The notes beneath the pieces were generated by a model, which was not told the origin of the DNA, searched no databases, and saw only the letters and a list, made by a program, of their open reading frames with translations. A stretch of 52,582 bases of DNA from positions 1 through 52,582 of the forward strand of contig CAUJIM010000008.1 in the NCBI GenBank assembly GCA_963205335.1, written 5' to 3'. This DNA comes from Pseudomonadota bacterium. GTDB taxonomy: Bacteria; Pseudomonadota; Gammaproteobacteria; Burkholderiales; Burkholderiaceae_C. The translations under genes were made by a program, and so were the position numbers. Of this stretch, positions 16,749 to 25,500 are shown in pieces; within the stretch, counting starts at the first letter, position 1, and each line of letters opens with the position of its first letter.

Positions 16749-17783
16749 ATGCAAGAACCCGCCGCCCGCCCGGCTTCGGGCACCAAGTTCACCAGCCGCC
16801 AGGGTACGCGCGCGATCAAAGACGGCATCAAGCCCAGCGGCCTCACCGCCGTGCCCAACGCCGAGCGCAAGCCCGACTGGCTGCGCGTGAAGGTGCCCAA
16901 CGGCGCCAGGTACCAGCAGATCCGCGAGATCGTCGACTCGCACCGGCTCGCCACCGTCTGCGCCGAGTCCAAGTGCCCCAACATCGCCGAGTGCTGGGGC
17001 CGCGGCACGGCGACGCTGATGCTGATGGGCTCGGTGTGCACGCGCGCCTGCAAGTTCTGCTCGGTGAGCACGGGCAATCCCAACGGCTGGCTCGATCCGC
17101 TGGAGCCGGCGAACGTGGCCGACGCGGTGGCGCTGATGGGGCTCGGGTACGTGGTGCTTACCTCGGTGGACCGCGACGACCTGGCCGACCTGGGCGCGGG
17201 GCACTACGCTGCCTGCATCCGCGCGATCCACCAGCGCACGCCGCAGACGGCGGTGGAGGCGCTCACGCCCGACTTCCAGGGCCGGCATGCGCTGGTGGCG
17301 AAAGTGCTCGACGCGGGCCTGGCCACCTACGCGCAGAACCTGGAGACGGTGCGGCGCCTGACGCATCCGGTGCGCGACGTGCGCGCCGGCTACGAGCAGA
17401 CGCTGGACGTGCTCAAGTTCGCCAAGGGTTATGCGCCGCAGACGATTTCCAAGACCAGCCTGATGCTGGGCCTGGGCGAGACCGATGGCGAGATCGACGA
17501 GGCGCTGGAGGACATCCGCGCGGCCGACGTGGACGTGGTGACCATGGGCCAGTACATGCGCCCGACGCAGAACCACCTGCCGGTGCAGCGCTACGTCTCG
17601 CCCGAGCAGTTCGCGCGCTACCGCGAGATGGCGCTGGCCAAGGGCTTCGTCGAGGTGGTGGCCGGGCCCTTCGTGCGCTCGAGCTATCGCGCCGAGCGCG
17701 TGCTCGAGCACAACAACGTGGGGCTGGACGAGGGCGTGCTCGAGAGCCTGCGCAACTCGGCGGCCAACGCGATGCGCTGCTGA
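16749..17783 (+). CDS. lipA: Lipoyl synthase
   Basis: 344 aa radical-SAM enzyme that inserts two sulfurs into protein-bound octanoyl chains to make lipoyl cofactor. Both cluster motifs are present: auxiliary C71-x4-C76-x5-C82 ([14 protein letters not shown]) and radical-SAM C97-x3-C101-x2-C104 (C-T-R-A-C-K-F-C). The family ending F-V-R-S-S-Y-R-A-E is intact. The ATG at 16749 gives the usual length; longer in-frame starts lie upstream but extend over the probable promoter. lipB is not adjacent in the window. Confidence 0.97.
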   Translation: MQEPAARPASGTKFTSRQGTRAIKDGIKPSGLTAVPNAERKPDWLRVKVPNGARYQQIREIVDSHRLATVCAESKCPNIAECWGRGTATLMLMGSVCTRACKFCSVSTGNPNGWLDPLEPANVADAVALMGLGYVVLTSVDRDDLADLGAGHYAACIRAIHQRTPQTAVEALTPDFQGRHALVAKVLDAGLATYAQNLETVRRLTHPVRDVRAGYEQTLDVLKFAKGYAPQTISKTSLMLGLGETDGEIDEALEDIRAADVDVVTMGQYMRPTQNHLPVQRYVSPEQFARYREMALAKGFVEVVAGPFVRSSYRAERVLEHNNVGLDEGVLESLRNSAANAMRC

Positions 17784-17801
17784 CGCGGGCGGCCGGCGCC
17801 G

Positions 17802-18038
17802 CTACGGCCTGCGCGCGCCGTAGTCCCAGGGCTGGGCCTGCCGCAGGAGGGTGCGCAGCGCGTCGTCGTCGAGCGCCGCCAGTTCCGCCTCGGCCTGGGG
17901 CAGGGTGTCGGCCAGCATCGGGTGCTGGCGGATGCCGCCGCCGTCGAGCCCGTCGAACACCAGCATGAGGTGGCCGTAGGAGGCATCGAGCGGCGCGGCC
18001 TGCCAGCGCTGGCCCTGGGAGTCGTCGAACAGGCGCAT
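17802..18038 (-). CDS. Conserved small hypothetical protein
   Basis: 78 aa, acidic and soluble, no signal or membrane segment. Contains H-L-M-L-V-F-D-G-L-D-G-G-G-I-R-Q, which reads like a conserved core. Lies 9 bases downstream of folA on the same strand, so it is probably the last gene of a folA transcript. No function can be assigned. Confidence 0.65.
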   Translation of the reverse strand: MRLFDDSQGQRWQAAPLDASYGHLMLVFDGLDGGGIRQHPMLADTLPQAEAELAALDDDALRTLLRQAQPWDYGARRP

Positions 18039-18047
18039 GTCGTTCCT

Positions 18048-18554
18048 TCAGTGCCGATCTTCGCCCAGGCGCTCGTAGCGCGCAAAGCGCAGGCGCAAGC
18101 CTTGGCTGCTCACGTGGTCGCTGTGCGCGGTCAGGGTCCATTGCGGGCCGAGCACGGGCGCATGGGTGTCGCCGTCGAAATCCTGGTCGATTTCCGTCAC
18201 CTCCGCGCGCCGGGCCAGCGGCAGCGCCTGCGCGAAGAGCTGCGCGCCACCGATCACCCAGGCGGTCGCCGCGCCGGCATGCTCCGCCAATGAGAGCGCC
18301 TCGCGCAGGCTGGAGGCGCGCAAAACGCCTTTTTCGCCCCAATCTTCTTGCCGTGTCACGACGATGTTGGCACGCCCCGGCAGCGGCCGAAAGCGCGCCG
18401 GGAGCGAGTCCCAGGTCTTGCGTCCCATGATGACGGGGCAGCCTTGCGTGAGCGCCTTGAAGTGCGCCAGGTCTTCGGGCAGGTGCCAGGGCATGGCGCC
18501 GTCCCGGCCGATGACGCCGTTGGCCGCGCGGGCGTAGATCAGGGCAATTTCCAT
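18048..18554 (-). CDS. folA: Dihydrofolate reductase
   Basis: 168 aa, NADPH-dependent reduction of dihydrofolate to tetrahydrofolate. Family signatures in order: N-G-V-I-G-R-D-G-A-M-P-W-H-L-P-E-D substrate loop, M-G-R-K-T-W-D-S-L nucleotide-binding segment, W-V-I-G-G-A-Q-L-F. Usual length. The catalytic acid is E27 in the L-P-E-D-L-A-H-F-K segment. Divergent from nudB, another folate-pathway gene, across an 84-base gap. Confidence 0.96.
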   Translation of the reverse strand: MEIALIYARAANGVIGRDGAMPWHLPEDLAHFKALTQGCPVIMGRKTWDSLPARFRPLPGRANIVVTRQEDWGEKGVLRASSLREALSLAEHAGAATAWVIGGAQLFAQALPLARRAEVTEIDQDFDGDTHAPVLGPQWTLTAHSDHVSSQGLRLRFARYERLGEDRH

Positions 18555-18638
18555 GGCGGGAGGTGTTCCGGGGCAGGGCGGTAGTGGCGGGAATATACCG
18601 GCGCTCTACCATTGGCGGGCGTGCCGCGCGCTCCGTCC

Positions 18639-19094
18639 ATGTACAAGATTCCCCAATCCGTCCTCGTGGTGATCCACACCGCCGATCTGCAGGTGCTCCT
18701 GATCCGCCGCGCCGACGCCGCCGAGGACTTCTGGCAATCGGTCACCGGCAGCAAGGGCAGCCCGCACGAATCCTGGCGCGAGACGGCGCTGCGCGAGGTG
18801 CGCGAAGAGACCGGCATCCGGGGCGATGCCCCCGGCTGCGTGCTGGCCGACTGGGGGCTGGAGAACGTCTACAGCATCTACCCGCAGTGGCGCCACCGCT
18901 ATGCGCCGGGCGTGATGACGAACACCGAGCACGTGCTGGGCCTGCGCGTGCCGGCGCGCACCCCGGTGGTCTTGAATCCGCGCGAACACACGGCATCTGT
19001 CTGGTTGCCCTGGCGCGCGGCGGCCGACCGGTGCTTTTCGCCGTCGAACGCCGAGGCTATCCTCTGGCTGCCCCATTTCGCATCGCCCGCATGA
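18639..19094 (+). CDS. nudB: Dihydroneopterin triphosphate diphosphatase (Nudix)
   Basis: 151 aa Nudix hydrolase that removes pyrophosphate from dihydroneopterin triphosphate, the step after FolE. The Nudix box is clear: G-S-P-H-E-S-W-R-E-T-A-L-R-E-V-R-E-E-T-G. The opening (K-I-P-Q-S-V-L-V-V-I-H) and W-Q-S-V-T-G-S motif are typical of NudB. ATG at 18639 is preferred over the TTG at 18612 because it matches the conserved start. Overlaps the next gene by 4 bases. Confidence 0.92.
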   Translation: MYKIPQSVLVVIHTADLQVLLIRRADAAEDFWQSVTGSKGSPHESWRETALREVREETGIRGDAPGCVLADWGLENVYSIYPQWRHRYAPGVMTNTEHVLGLRVPARTPVVLNPREHTASVWLPWRAAADRCFSPSNAEAILWLPHFASPA

Positions 19095-19882
19095 CCGATT
19101 TCGCCCCCGCCGAGCCCGTTTCCGCCGCGTCGGAGCTGCCCTCGCCGCCGCACGACATCCTGCGCGTGGTGACCTACAACATCCACAAGGGGGTGCAGGG
19201 CCTGGGGCCGGCGCGGCGCCTGGAGATCCACAACCTGGGGCTGGCGGTGGAGCAGCTCGACGCCGACATCGTCTGCCTGCAGGAGGTGCGCCGCGAGAAC
19301 CGGCGCGAGGCGGAGTACTTCGACCGCTGGCCGCTGGTGCCGCAGGCGCAGTACCTCGCGCCCGAGGGCTACGAGGCGGTCTACCACACCAACGCCTACA
19401 CGCGCCACGGCGAGCATGGCAACGCGCTGCTCACGCGCTGGCCGGTGCTCGCGAGCGGGCACGAGGACATGTCCGACCACCGCTTCGAGCAGCGCGGCCT
19501 GCTGCACGTGCAGGTGCAGGTGCAGGGCCGGGCGGTGCACACCATCGTGGTGCACCTGGGGCTGGTGCCGGGCAGCCGCATCCGGCAGGTGGCGCAGCTG
19601 CAGCGCTACATCCGGCGCGAGGTGCCCGACGAGGCGCCGCTCGTCGTGGCGGGCGATTTCAACGACTGGGGCAACCAGCTCTCGCAGATGCTGGCGGGCT
19701 TCGGCCTGCTCGAGTGCAGCAACGCCCCGCGCGTGCCGACCTACCCGGCGCGCCTGCCGGTGGCGCAGCTCGACCACGTGTACGTGCGCGGGCTGGTGCC
19801 GCTCACGCTGTCGGTGCCGCGCGGGCGCATCTGGTGGCGCATGTCCGACCACCTGCCCCTGATCGCGGAGTTCCGCCTGTAG
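19091..19882 (+). CDS. Endonuclease/exonuclease/phosphatase-family protein
   Basis: 263 aa EEP-fold metal-dependent phosphoesterase. Motifs: T-Y-N-I-H-K-G, catalytic Glu in C-L-Q-E-V-R, V-V-H-L-G-L, G-D-F-N-D-W and the terminal S-D-H-L-P. Couples to nudB by an ATGA overlap and is followed 7 bases later by clsB. EEP proteins are commonly linked to clsB in proteobacteria, so a role in phospholipid metabolism is possible, but the substrate is not evident. Confidence 0.88.
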   Translation: MTDFAPAEPVSAASELPSPPHDILRVVTYNIHKGVQGLGPARRLEIHNLGLAVEQLDADIVCLQEVRRENRREAEYFDRWPLVPQAQYLAPEGYEAVYHTNAYTRHGEHGNALLTRWPVLASGHEDMSDHRFEQRGLLHVQVQVQGRAVHTIVVHLGLVPGSRIRQVAQLQRYIRREVPDEAPLVVAGDFNDWGNQLSQMLAGFGLLECSNAPRVPTYPARLPVAQLDHVYVRGLVPLTLSVPRGRIWWRMSDHLPLIAEFRL

Positions 19883-19889
19883 CCCGGCG

Positions 19890-21110
19890 ATGAAGCTGCC
19901 CAGCCCCGTCGGCTCGGACCACCGGATCGCCCTGCTGCAGGGGGCGCAGGAGCTGTTCCCGGCGCTGATCGCCGAGGTCGACCGGGCGCGCTCGGACGTG
20001 CAGATGGAGACCTACATCTTCAGCACCCTGGGCGCGGGCGCCGAGGTGGTGCGGGCGCTGGCGCGCGCGGCCCGGCGCGGGGTGCGCGTGCATCTGGTGG
20101 TCGATGGCGTGGGCACCGGGCGCATCGCCGAGCCCTGGGGTTCGGAGCTGGCCGCGGCGGGCGTGCAGGTGCGGGTGTACTCGCCGCTCGGGCCGCTGGG
20201 CCTGCTGCTGCCCCGGCGCTGGCCCAGGCTGCACCGCAAGCTGTGCGTGGTCGATGGCGCGGTGCTGTTCTGCGGCGGCATCAACGTGCTCGACGACTTC
20301 CACGACCCCAACTGGGGGCGCCTGGCGGCGCCGCGCCTGGACTTCGCGGTGCGCGTGGAGGGCACGCTGGTGGACTTCGCCAGCAGCGTGATGGAGCAGC
20401 TGTGGTGGCGCATGCAGGCGGTGGAGGATGCGCGCCGGCGGCGCCTGGCGCGGCTGCTGGCCGACTGGCGCGCGGCCCGCGCCCTGCGCCGCCAGCCGCG
20501 GCGCGGCACGCAGGGCCGCGGGGGCGTGCGCGCCGCGCTCCTGCTGCGCGACAACGTGCGCTTTCGCAGCCGCATCGAGCGCTCGTACCGCCGCGCGATC
20601 GCGCAGGCGCGCCAGGAGATCATCATCGCCAACGCCTACTTCATCCCCGGCGGCAAGCTGCGCCGGGCGCTGGTGCTGGCGGCCCGGCGCGGCGTGCGCG
20701 TGCGCCTGCTGCTGCAGGGGCGCTACGAGTATTTCATGCAGTACCACGCGGCCCGGCCGGTCTATGGCGCGCTGCTCGCCGCCGGGGTGGAGATCCACGA
20801 GTACGCGCCGAGCTTCCTGCACGCCAAGGTGGCCGTGATCGACGCGCACGGCGCGCGCCCCTGGGCCACGGTGGGTTCGAGCAACCTCGACCCCCTGAGC
20901 CTGCTGCTCGCGCGCGAGGCCAACGTGATGGTGCGCGACGCCGGCTTCGCCCGGCAGCTGCACGCGCGCCTGGTGGCGGCGATCGCCAGCGGCAGCGGGC
21001 CGCTGGATCCGCAGACCCATGCCCGCCGGCCGTGGCGCGAGCGGGTGCTCGATCGCGTTGCCTTCGCACTGATGCGCGCGGTGCTCTGGGTCACCGGCAA
21101 GAACTACTGA
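19890..21110 (+). CDS. clsB: Cardiolipin synthase B (phospholipase D family)
   Basis: 406 aa with the two HxK signature sites of the phospholipase D superfamily: H-R-K-L-C-V-V-D-G (first half) and H-A-K-V-A-V-I-D (second half), each followed by the expected G-G-I-N / G-S-S-N segment. Makes cardiolipin at the inner membrane. It lacks the two amino-terminal membrane helices of ClsA and has the ClsB layout. Immediately after its stop codon comes a strong hairpin repeat. Confidence 0.9.
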   Translation: MKLPSPVGSDHRIALLQGAQELFPALIAEVDRARSDVQMETYIFSTLGAGAEVVRALARAARRGVRVHLVVDGVGTGRIAEPWGSELAAAGVQVRVYSPLGPLGLLLPRRWPRLHRKLCVVDGAVLFCGGINVLDDFHDPNWGRLAAPRLDFAVRVEGTLVDFASSVMEQLWWRMQAVEDARRRRLARLLADWRAARALRRQPRRGTQGRGGVRAALLLRDNVRFRSRIERSYRRAIAQARQEIIIANAYFIPGGKLRRALVLAARRGVRVRLLLQGRYEYFMQYHAARPVYGALLAAGVEIHEYAPSFLHAKVAVIDAHGARPWATVGSSNLDPLSLLLAREANVMVRDAGFARQLHARLVAAIASGSGPLDPQTHARRPWRERVLDRVAFALMRAVLWVTGKNY

Positions 21111-21160
21111 TATCGTAGCTGCTAGCGCTTGCTGCACAAGCGCTAGAGCCGAAAAACATC
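21111..21160 (+). repeat. Interspersed palindromic repeat, copy 1 (10-bp stem)
   Basis: Perfect hairpin CTAGCGCTTG / CAAGCGCTAG (21122-21146) with a 5-nt loop, beginning a few bases after the clsB stop and followed by GAAAAAC. A diverged copy follows mutY at 34631. Shared text includes TAGCTGCT-GCGCTT and GAG-CCGA. Position right after stop codons suggests a 3'-end or transcription-termination role, but no T-tract is present. Confidence 0.7.
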
Positions 21161-21200
21161 CATAAATGCGGGGTGCCGATTCGCTGGTACGATCACCGCC

Positions 21201-21911
21201 ATGTCCAAAAACACCGACCCTCTGCCCGACCGGGGCACGCCCGTGTCCGTGAAGATCCGCGAGCGGCTCGTCGGCGCCGGCCAGCGCTTCCACGCCAACG
21301 ACAACATCGCCGGATTCATCGAGCCCGGCGAGCTGGAGGCGCTGCTCGACGAGGTGGAAGGCAAGATGCAGGGCGTGCTCGACAGCCTGGTGATAGACAC
21401 CGAGCGCGACCACAACACGCGCAGCACCGCGCGCCGCGTGGCCAGGATGTACATCAACGAGGTGTTCCGCGGCCGCTACACGCCGGCGCCCGCGGTGACC
21501 GAGTTCCCCAATGCCGAGCGGCTCAACGAGCTGATGATCGTCGGCCCGATCACGGTGCGCAGCGCCTGCAGCCACCATTTCTGCCCGGTCATCGGCAAGC
21601 TCTGGGTGGGCGTGATGCCCAACGAGCACACCAACGTGATCGGCCTGTCCAAGTACGCCCGGCTCGTCGACTGGGTCATGGGCCGCCCGCAGATCCAGGA
21701 AGAGGCGATCGTGCAGCTGGCCGATCTCATCATGCACAAGACCCGGCCCGACGGCCTGGCGGTGGTGATGGAGGCGAGCCACTTCTGCATGTCCTGGCGC
21801 GGCGTGCGCGAGATGGACAGCAAGATGGTCAACTCGGTGATGCGCGGCGCCTTCCTCACCGACGCCACGCTGCGGCGCGAGTTCCTCTCGCTGATCCCGG
21901 GGCGCGTGTAA
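21201..21911 (+). CDS. folE: GTP cyclohydrolase I
   Basis: 236 aa, first step of folate biosynthesis (GTP to dihydroneopterin triphosphate). Zinc and active-site region S-A-C-S-H-H-F-C-P and later H-F-C-M-S-W-R-G-V are conserved in outline. A somewhat long amino terminus precedes the fold. No Shine-Dalgarno is visible before the ATG; instead TACGAT (21188-21193) ends 7 bases before it, so the message might be leaderless. Two other folate genes, nudB and folA, lie within 3 kb. Confidence 0.95.
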   Translation: MSKNTDPLPDRGTPVSVKIRERLVGAGQRFHANDNIAGFIEPGELEALLDEVEGKMQGVLDSLVIDTERDHNTRSTARRVARMYINEVFRGRYTPAPAVTEFPNAERLNELMIVGPITVRSACSHHFCPVIGKLWVGVMPNEHTNVIGLSKYARLVDWVMGRPQIQEEAIVQLADLIMHKTRPDGLAVVMEASHFCMSWRGVREMDSKMVNSVMRGAFLTDATLRREFLSLIPGRV

Positions 21912-21932
21912 CCGGCCTGCCGGGCGGGCCCG

Positions 21933-22757
21933 ATGCTGCTGGGCTGCGACTTCACGAGCCGCCCGACGCGGCGCAAGCCCGTGGTGCTGGCGCTCGGCGA
22001 TCTTGAGGGCGAGCGCGTCGTGCTGCGCGACCTGCAACGCTTCGAGACCCTGGACGGGTTCGCCCGCTGGCTGGCGCGGCCGGGCCCGTGGGTCGGCGGC
22101 TTCGACCTGCCCTTCGGCCTGCCGCGCGAACTGGTGCAGGCCCTGGGCTGGCCGGACCAGTGGCTGGCCTGCGTGCGCCACTACGCGGGCCTGTCGCGCG
22201 CCGACGTCAGGCGCCTGTTCGCGGCCTTCTGCGCCGCGCGCCCGGCGGGCGGCAAGTTCGCCCACCGCGGGACCGACGGCCCGGCCGGCTCCAGTCCCTC
22301 CATGAAATGGGTCAACCCGCCGGTGGCCTTCATGCTGCATGCCGGCGTGCCGCTGCTCCTGGATGCCGGCGCGTACCTGCCCGGGCTGCACGCCGGCGAC
22401 GCGGGCCGCGTGGCGCTCGAAGCCTACCCCGGGCTGCTGGCGCGCGAGATCATCGGGCGCGCCAGCTACAAGAGCGACGAGCGCGCGCGCCAGACGCCGG
22501 AGCGGGCCGCCGCGCGCGCCCGCCTGATCGACGGCCTGGAGCGCGGCGCCACGCGCCTGTGCCTGCGGCTGGTGCTTGATGCGCCGCAGCGCCGCGCCCT
22601 GGCGGACGACGCGAGCGGGGACCGCCTGGACGCCGCGCTCTGCCTGGTGCAGGCGGCGTGGGCGGCGCGGCGGCACGCGCAGGGCGATGCGCTCTACGGC
22701 CTGCCGGCGGCGCTCGACCCGCTGGAAGGCTGGATCGTCACCGCGCCCGCCCGTTGA
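21933..22757 (+). CDS. DUF429-type protein (RNase H-fold, predicted nuclease)
   Basis: 274 aa. The start L-L-G-C-D-F-T-S and the internal G-G-F-D-L-P-F-G-L-P carry aspartates placed as in DUF429/RNase H-like proteins, and D-R-L-D-A-A-L-C near the end fits the last acidic motif. No known substrate. Its last 20 bases overlap the convergent gene on the other strand. Confidence 0.6.
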   Translation: MLLGCDFTSRPTRRKPVVLALGDLEGERVVLRDLQRFETLDGFARWLARPGPWVGGFDLPFGLPRELVQALGWPDQWLACVRHYAGLSRADVRRLFAAFCAARPAGGKFAHRGTDGPAGSSPSMKWVNPPVAFMLHAGVPLLLDAGAYLPGLHAGDAGRVALEAYPGLLAREIIGRASYKSDERARQTPERAAARARLIDGLERGATRLCLRLVLDAPQRRALADDASGDRLDAALCLVQAAWAARRHAQGDALYGLPAALDPLEGWIVTAPAR

Positions 22758-23358
22758 CCAGCGCCAGGTAGGCCTGCCGCGTCTCGGGCGCCAGCGCGGC
22801 GACGATCTGCGGGTACGAGGTCCGGTGGCGCCGTTGCACGCGCGCCGACGCCACGCTGCGCGACTTGCAGAACCAATGGCAGCTGTGCTGCATCAGCAGC
22901 AGCTCGGCGGTGACCGTGTAGGCGCGGTCGCGCGGCGAGCGATCCGCCCCGTTGTCCAGCGTGCGCGCGATGCCCTCGCCGTGGATCGCGAGCAGCCGGC
23001 GCATGTCGAAGCTGGCCGCAGGCAGCCATTGCGTGGCCCACGGCAGGCCCAGCGGCAGGCGGCTGGCCCGCGCCAGCGCCGCCGGCGTGCGCTGGAAATC
23101 CGCCACGAAACGGCCGAACTGGCCGCGCAGCTGCGCCTCCGTGTCGGCCAGCGCGCCCAGCACCTGCCGGCGGCGCCCGGCGTCGCGCTCGCCCATCGCG
23201 CGCAGGTAGCCCTGGATCAGCGTCTGCATCAGCCGCTCGATCTGGTAGGGCTTGAGCGCCCGGCCCAGCAGCGCGATGCGCTGGCGCTGCTGCCGCGCGT
23301 TCACGACGTAGAGCGCGCCGGCGGCGAAAAACAGCAGCAGGAACAGGTCAGGCGGCAT
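22738..23358 (-). CDS. Hypothetical protein with amino-terminal membrane anchor
   Basis: 206 aa. Begins with one hydrophobic segment (residues 5-20, L-F-L-L-L-F-F-A-A-G-A-L-Y-V-V-N), then a mostly helical, arginine-rich soluble part containing two Cys near the end (S-C-H-W-F-C). I do not recognise a family. Overlaps the end of the convergent DUF429 gene. The steady hydrophobic/helical pattern and codon use support a real gene. Confidence 0.6.
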   Translation of the reverse strand: MPPDLFLLLFFAAGALYVVNARQQRQRIALLGRALKPYQIERLMQTLIQGYLRAMGERDAGRRRQVLGALADTEAQLRGQFGRFVADFQRTPAALARASRLPLGLPWATQWLPAASFDMRRLLAIHGEGIARTLDNGADRSPRDRAYTVTAELLLMQHSCHWFCKSRSVASARVQRRHRTSYPQIVAALAPETRQAYLALVNGRAR

Positions 23359-23415
23359 GGCGGATCCGATTGTGCCGGCTGTCCGGGCCGCCGCGGCCGC
23401 CCGCGGGCCGGCCCA

Positions 23416-24204
23416 TCAGCGCGCCTCGCGCCCGTCGTGCGCGGGCGGCTGCCAGCCCAGCGCGCCGGAGATGCGCTGGCAGGCGGCGCGCAGGGCCTGC
23501 GCCGCCGCGCCGCGCGGGTCGGCGTGCAGCGATACCCCGGGCCCGACCAGGGTCAGGGCCAGCAGCAGGTGGCCGTGCACGTCGAACACCGGCGCACTCA
23601 GCGCGTTGATGCCGGGCGCGTGCTCGCCCTCGACCAGCGCGATGCCCTGCTGGCGAATCTGCCCGCGCATCGACGCCGGCAGGGTGTCGGGCGGCGGATC
23701 GGCCCAGGCCGCGAAGACCCGCCCGGTGGCCGACGAGCGCAGGTCGAACAAGGCCCCCTCGGCGACGCCGATGGATACCCCTTGCCCCGGCTGGCAGACG
23801 CGGATGGCCGTGACCCCGGCCTCGCCCTGCACCGCCACCAGGCAGGTGTTGCCCTGGGCCTGCGCCAGGCTGCGCGCCTCGGCCGCGGCCAGGCCGATCC
23901 AATCCTGGCGCGCCAGCCAGGCCAGCGCCAGGTTGCGCACCGCCGGGCCGATCTCGTACAGCCCGCTGGCCGCGTCCTGCTGCACCCAGCCGGCGCGCGT
24001 CAGGCTGACCAGGTAGCGGTAGGCCTTGGCGCGGTGCATGCCCGCCAGCCGTGCCAGCTCCGACAGGCCGCAGGGCTGCGCCTGCTGCGCCAGCAGGTCG
24101 AACAGGGCCAGGCCCAGTTCCACCGACTGGATGCCCACGGCCGCGGGGGAGCGCGGGCTGCCGGCGTCAGGGCCTGTGGTCGGTCGATCCGTGTCTTGGT
24201 TCAT
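23416..24204 (-). CDS. IclR-family transcriptional regulator
   Basis: 262 aa. Winged helix at about 24-85 (V-E-L-G-L-A-L-F-D-L-L and G-L-S-E-L-A-R-L-A-G-M-H-R-A-K-A-Y-R) followed by the IclR effector domain (A-T-G-R-V-F-A-A-W, P-G-I-N-A-L-S-A-P-V-F). Divergent from the homogentisate dioxygenase gene, with a promoter and a palindromic operator between them, so it probably represses or activates that gene in response to an aromatic-acid effector. Confidence 0.9.
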   Translation of the reverse strand: MNQDTDRPTTGPDAGSPRSPAAVGIQSVELGLALFDLLAQQAQPCGLSELARLAGMHRAKAYRYLVSLTRAGWVQQDAASGLYEIGPAVRNLALAWLARQDWIGLAAAEARSLAQAQGNTCLVAVQGEAGVTAIRVCQPGQGVSIGVAEGALFDLRSSATGRVFAAWADPPPDTLPASMRGQIRQQGIALVEGEHAPGINALSAPVFDVHGHLLLALTLVGPGVSLHADPRGAAAQALRAACQRISGALGWQPPAHDGREAR

Positions 24205-24259
24205 GGTGCTGCAGCGTGCGTGCTCCCGCGCATCCCCGCACTGGGTGCGGGGCAGAAGC

Positions 24260-24288
24260 TTGACATGCGAAGGAGTATGCCTTAAATT
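24260..24288 (+). promoter_or_regulatory. Sigma-70 promoter of hmgA
   Basis: TTGACA (24260-24265), 17-base spacer, TAAATT (24283-24288), about 60 bases before the hmgA ATG. The -35 matches consensus exactly. Confidence 0.65.
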
Positions 24289-24294
24289 CCGTAA

Positions 24295-24311
24295 GTTACG
24301 TTTAAAGTAAC
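24295..24311. promoter_or_regulatory. Palindromic operator candidate (IclR site)
   Basis: GTTAC-N7-GTAAC centred about 15 bases downstream of the -10, where a bound regulator would block transcription start or elongation. It lies between the divergent iclR-type gene and hmgA. The assignment to that regulator is an inference from position. Confidence 0.5.
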
Positions 24312-24348
24312 AACGTCACGAATAAGTTAACACAAATGGAGAGCCTCG

Positions 24349-25476
24349 ATGAAGAAATACGTATCCTTTCCCCTGCGCGAGGGCGTGCACAGCCGCCAGG
24401 CCCACTGCGACATCCCCGACGGCCTGTACGAGCGCGAGCACGGTCGCAACGGCTTCTTCGGCCCGGCCAGCCACATCCTGCACAAGCACAAGCCCACCGG
24501 CTGGACGAAGTGGGAAGGGCCGCTGGAGCTCACGCTGCTGAACCTGAACAAGCTCGAGGACAGCGCCCCCTGCCCCTGGAAGGCGCGCCGCTTCATGCAC
24601 AACGGCCAGACGCAGGTGCATTTCTGGAAGTTCGGCGAGTCCATGCCCGACCTCGCGCGCAACGGCGACGGCGACATGATCCTGTTCTTCCACAAGGGCG
24701 AGGGCGACTTTTATTGCGACTACGGCCACATGACCTACCGCGAGGGCGACTACATCAACATCCCGCGCGGCACCTCCTGGCGGCTGGAGACCAAGGTGCG
24801 CAACGAGGTGCTGACCATCGAGGCCACCGAAGACTTCTTCATGCTGCCCGAGCGCGGCATCCTCGGCCACCACGCGCAGTTCGACCAGGCGGTGCTCGAC
24901 ACGCCCAGGATCGATGACGCCTTCAAGGCGCAGTACGGCGAGAAGGAAACGCGCGTGCGCGCCAAGCGCCGCGGCCAGGTGACCACCGTCACCTTCCCCT
25001 ACAACTTCCTCGACGCGGTGGGCTGGCACGGCGACTGCGTGCCGGTCAAGCTCAACTGGCGCGACATCCGCGAGCTGCTGTCCGACCGCTACCACCTGCC
25101 GCCGACGGTGCACGCCACCTTCCTGTCGAACACCATCATCGTCTGCACCTTCGCGCCGCGCCCGATCGAGAGCGACCCGGGCGCCCTGAAGGTGCCGTTC
25201 TTCCACAACAACGACGAGTTCGACGAGTCCATCTTCTACCACCAGGGCAACTTCTTCTCGCGCGACAACATCGAGCCCGGCATGTTCACGCTGCACCCCT
25301 CGGGCTTCCACCACGGCCCGCACCCCAAGGCCTTCGCGGCGGCGGCGGCCAACAACAAGGGCGAGCGCAAGTACACCGACGAGGTGGCCGTGATGATCGA
25401 TTCGCGCTACCCGCTGGAGCTGGACGACGTCGACGCCGTCAAGGTGCCGGGCTACATCGACTCCTGGAAGGAGTGA
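24349..25476 (+). CDS. hmgA: Homogentisate 1,2-dioxygenase
   Basis: 375 aa cupin-type Fe(II) dioxygenase that opens the ring of homogentisate to maleylacetoacetate in tyrosine/phenylalanine breakdown. The iron-site region H-N-N-D-E-F...F-Y-H and the later G-F-H-H-G-P-H-P resemble the family's ligand motifs. It is shorter than the human or Pseudomonas enzyme (about 430-445 aa), as in a shorter bacterial branch. The maleylacetoacetate isomerase and fumarylacetoacetase genes are not adjacent. A related aromatic-ring dioxygenase specificity cannot be excluded. Confidence 0.8.
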   Translation: MKKYVSFPLREGVHSRQAHCDIPDGLYEREHGRNGFFGPASHILHKHKPTGWTKWEGPLELTLLNLNKLEDSAPCPWKARRFMHNGQTQVHFWKFGESMPDLARNGDGDMILFFHKGEGDFYCDYGHMTYREGDYINIPRGTSWRLETKVRNEVLTIEATEDFFMLPERGILGHHAQFDQAVLDTPRIDDAFKAQYGEKETRVRAKRRGQVTTVTFPYNFLDAVGWHGDCVPVKLNWRDIRELLSDRYHLPPTVHATFLSNTIIVCTFAPRPIESDPGALKVPFFHNNDEFDESIFYHQGNFFSRDNIEPGMFTLHPSGFHHGPHPKAFAAAAANNKGERKYTDEVAVMIDSRYPLELDDVDAVKVPGYIDSWKE

Positions 25477-25500
25477 ACGGCGCCTGCCGCCGCGCGCCGC

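Noticed and set aside
14142-17711. 1189-codon open frame on the minus strand
   Set aside because: It lies opposite lipoprotein 2 and lipA, both well supported. Its product is a His/Val/Arg-rich low-complexity sequence typical of GC-rich antisense frames.
19803-22676. 957-codon open frame on the minus strand
   Set aside because: Covers clsB, folE and the DUF429 gene on the other strand; repetitive Arg/Ala/His composition.
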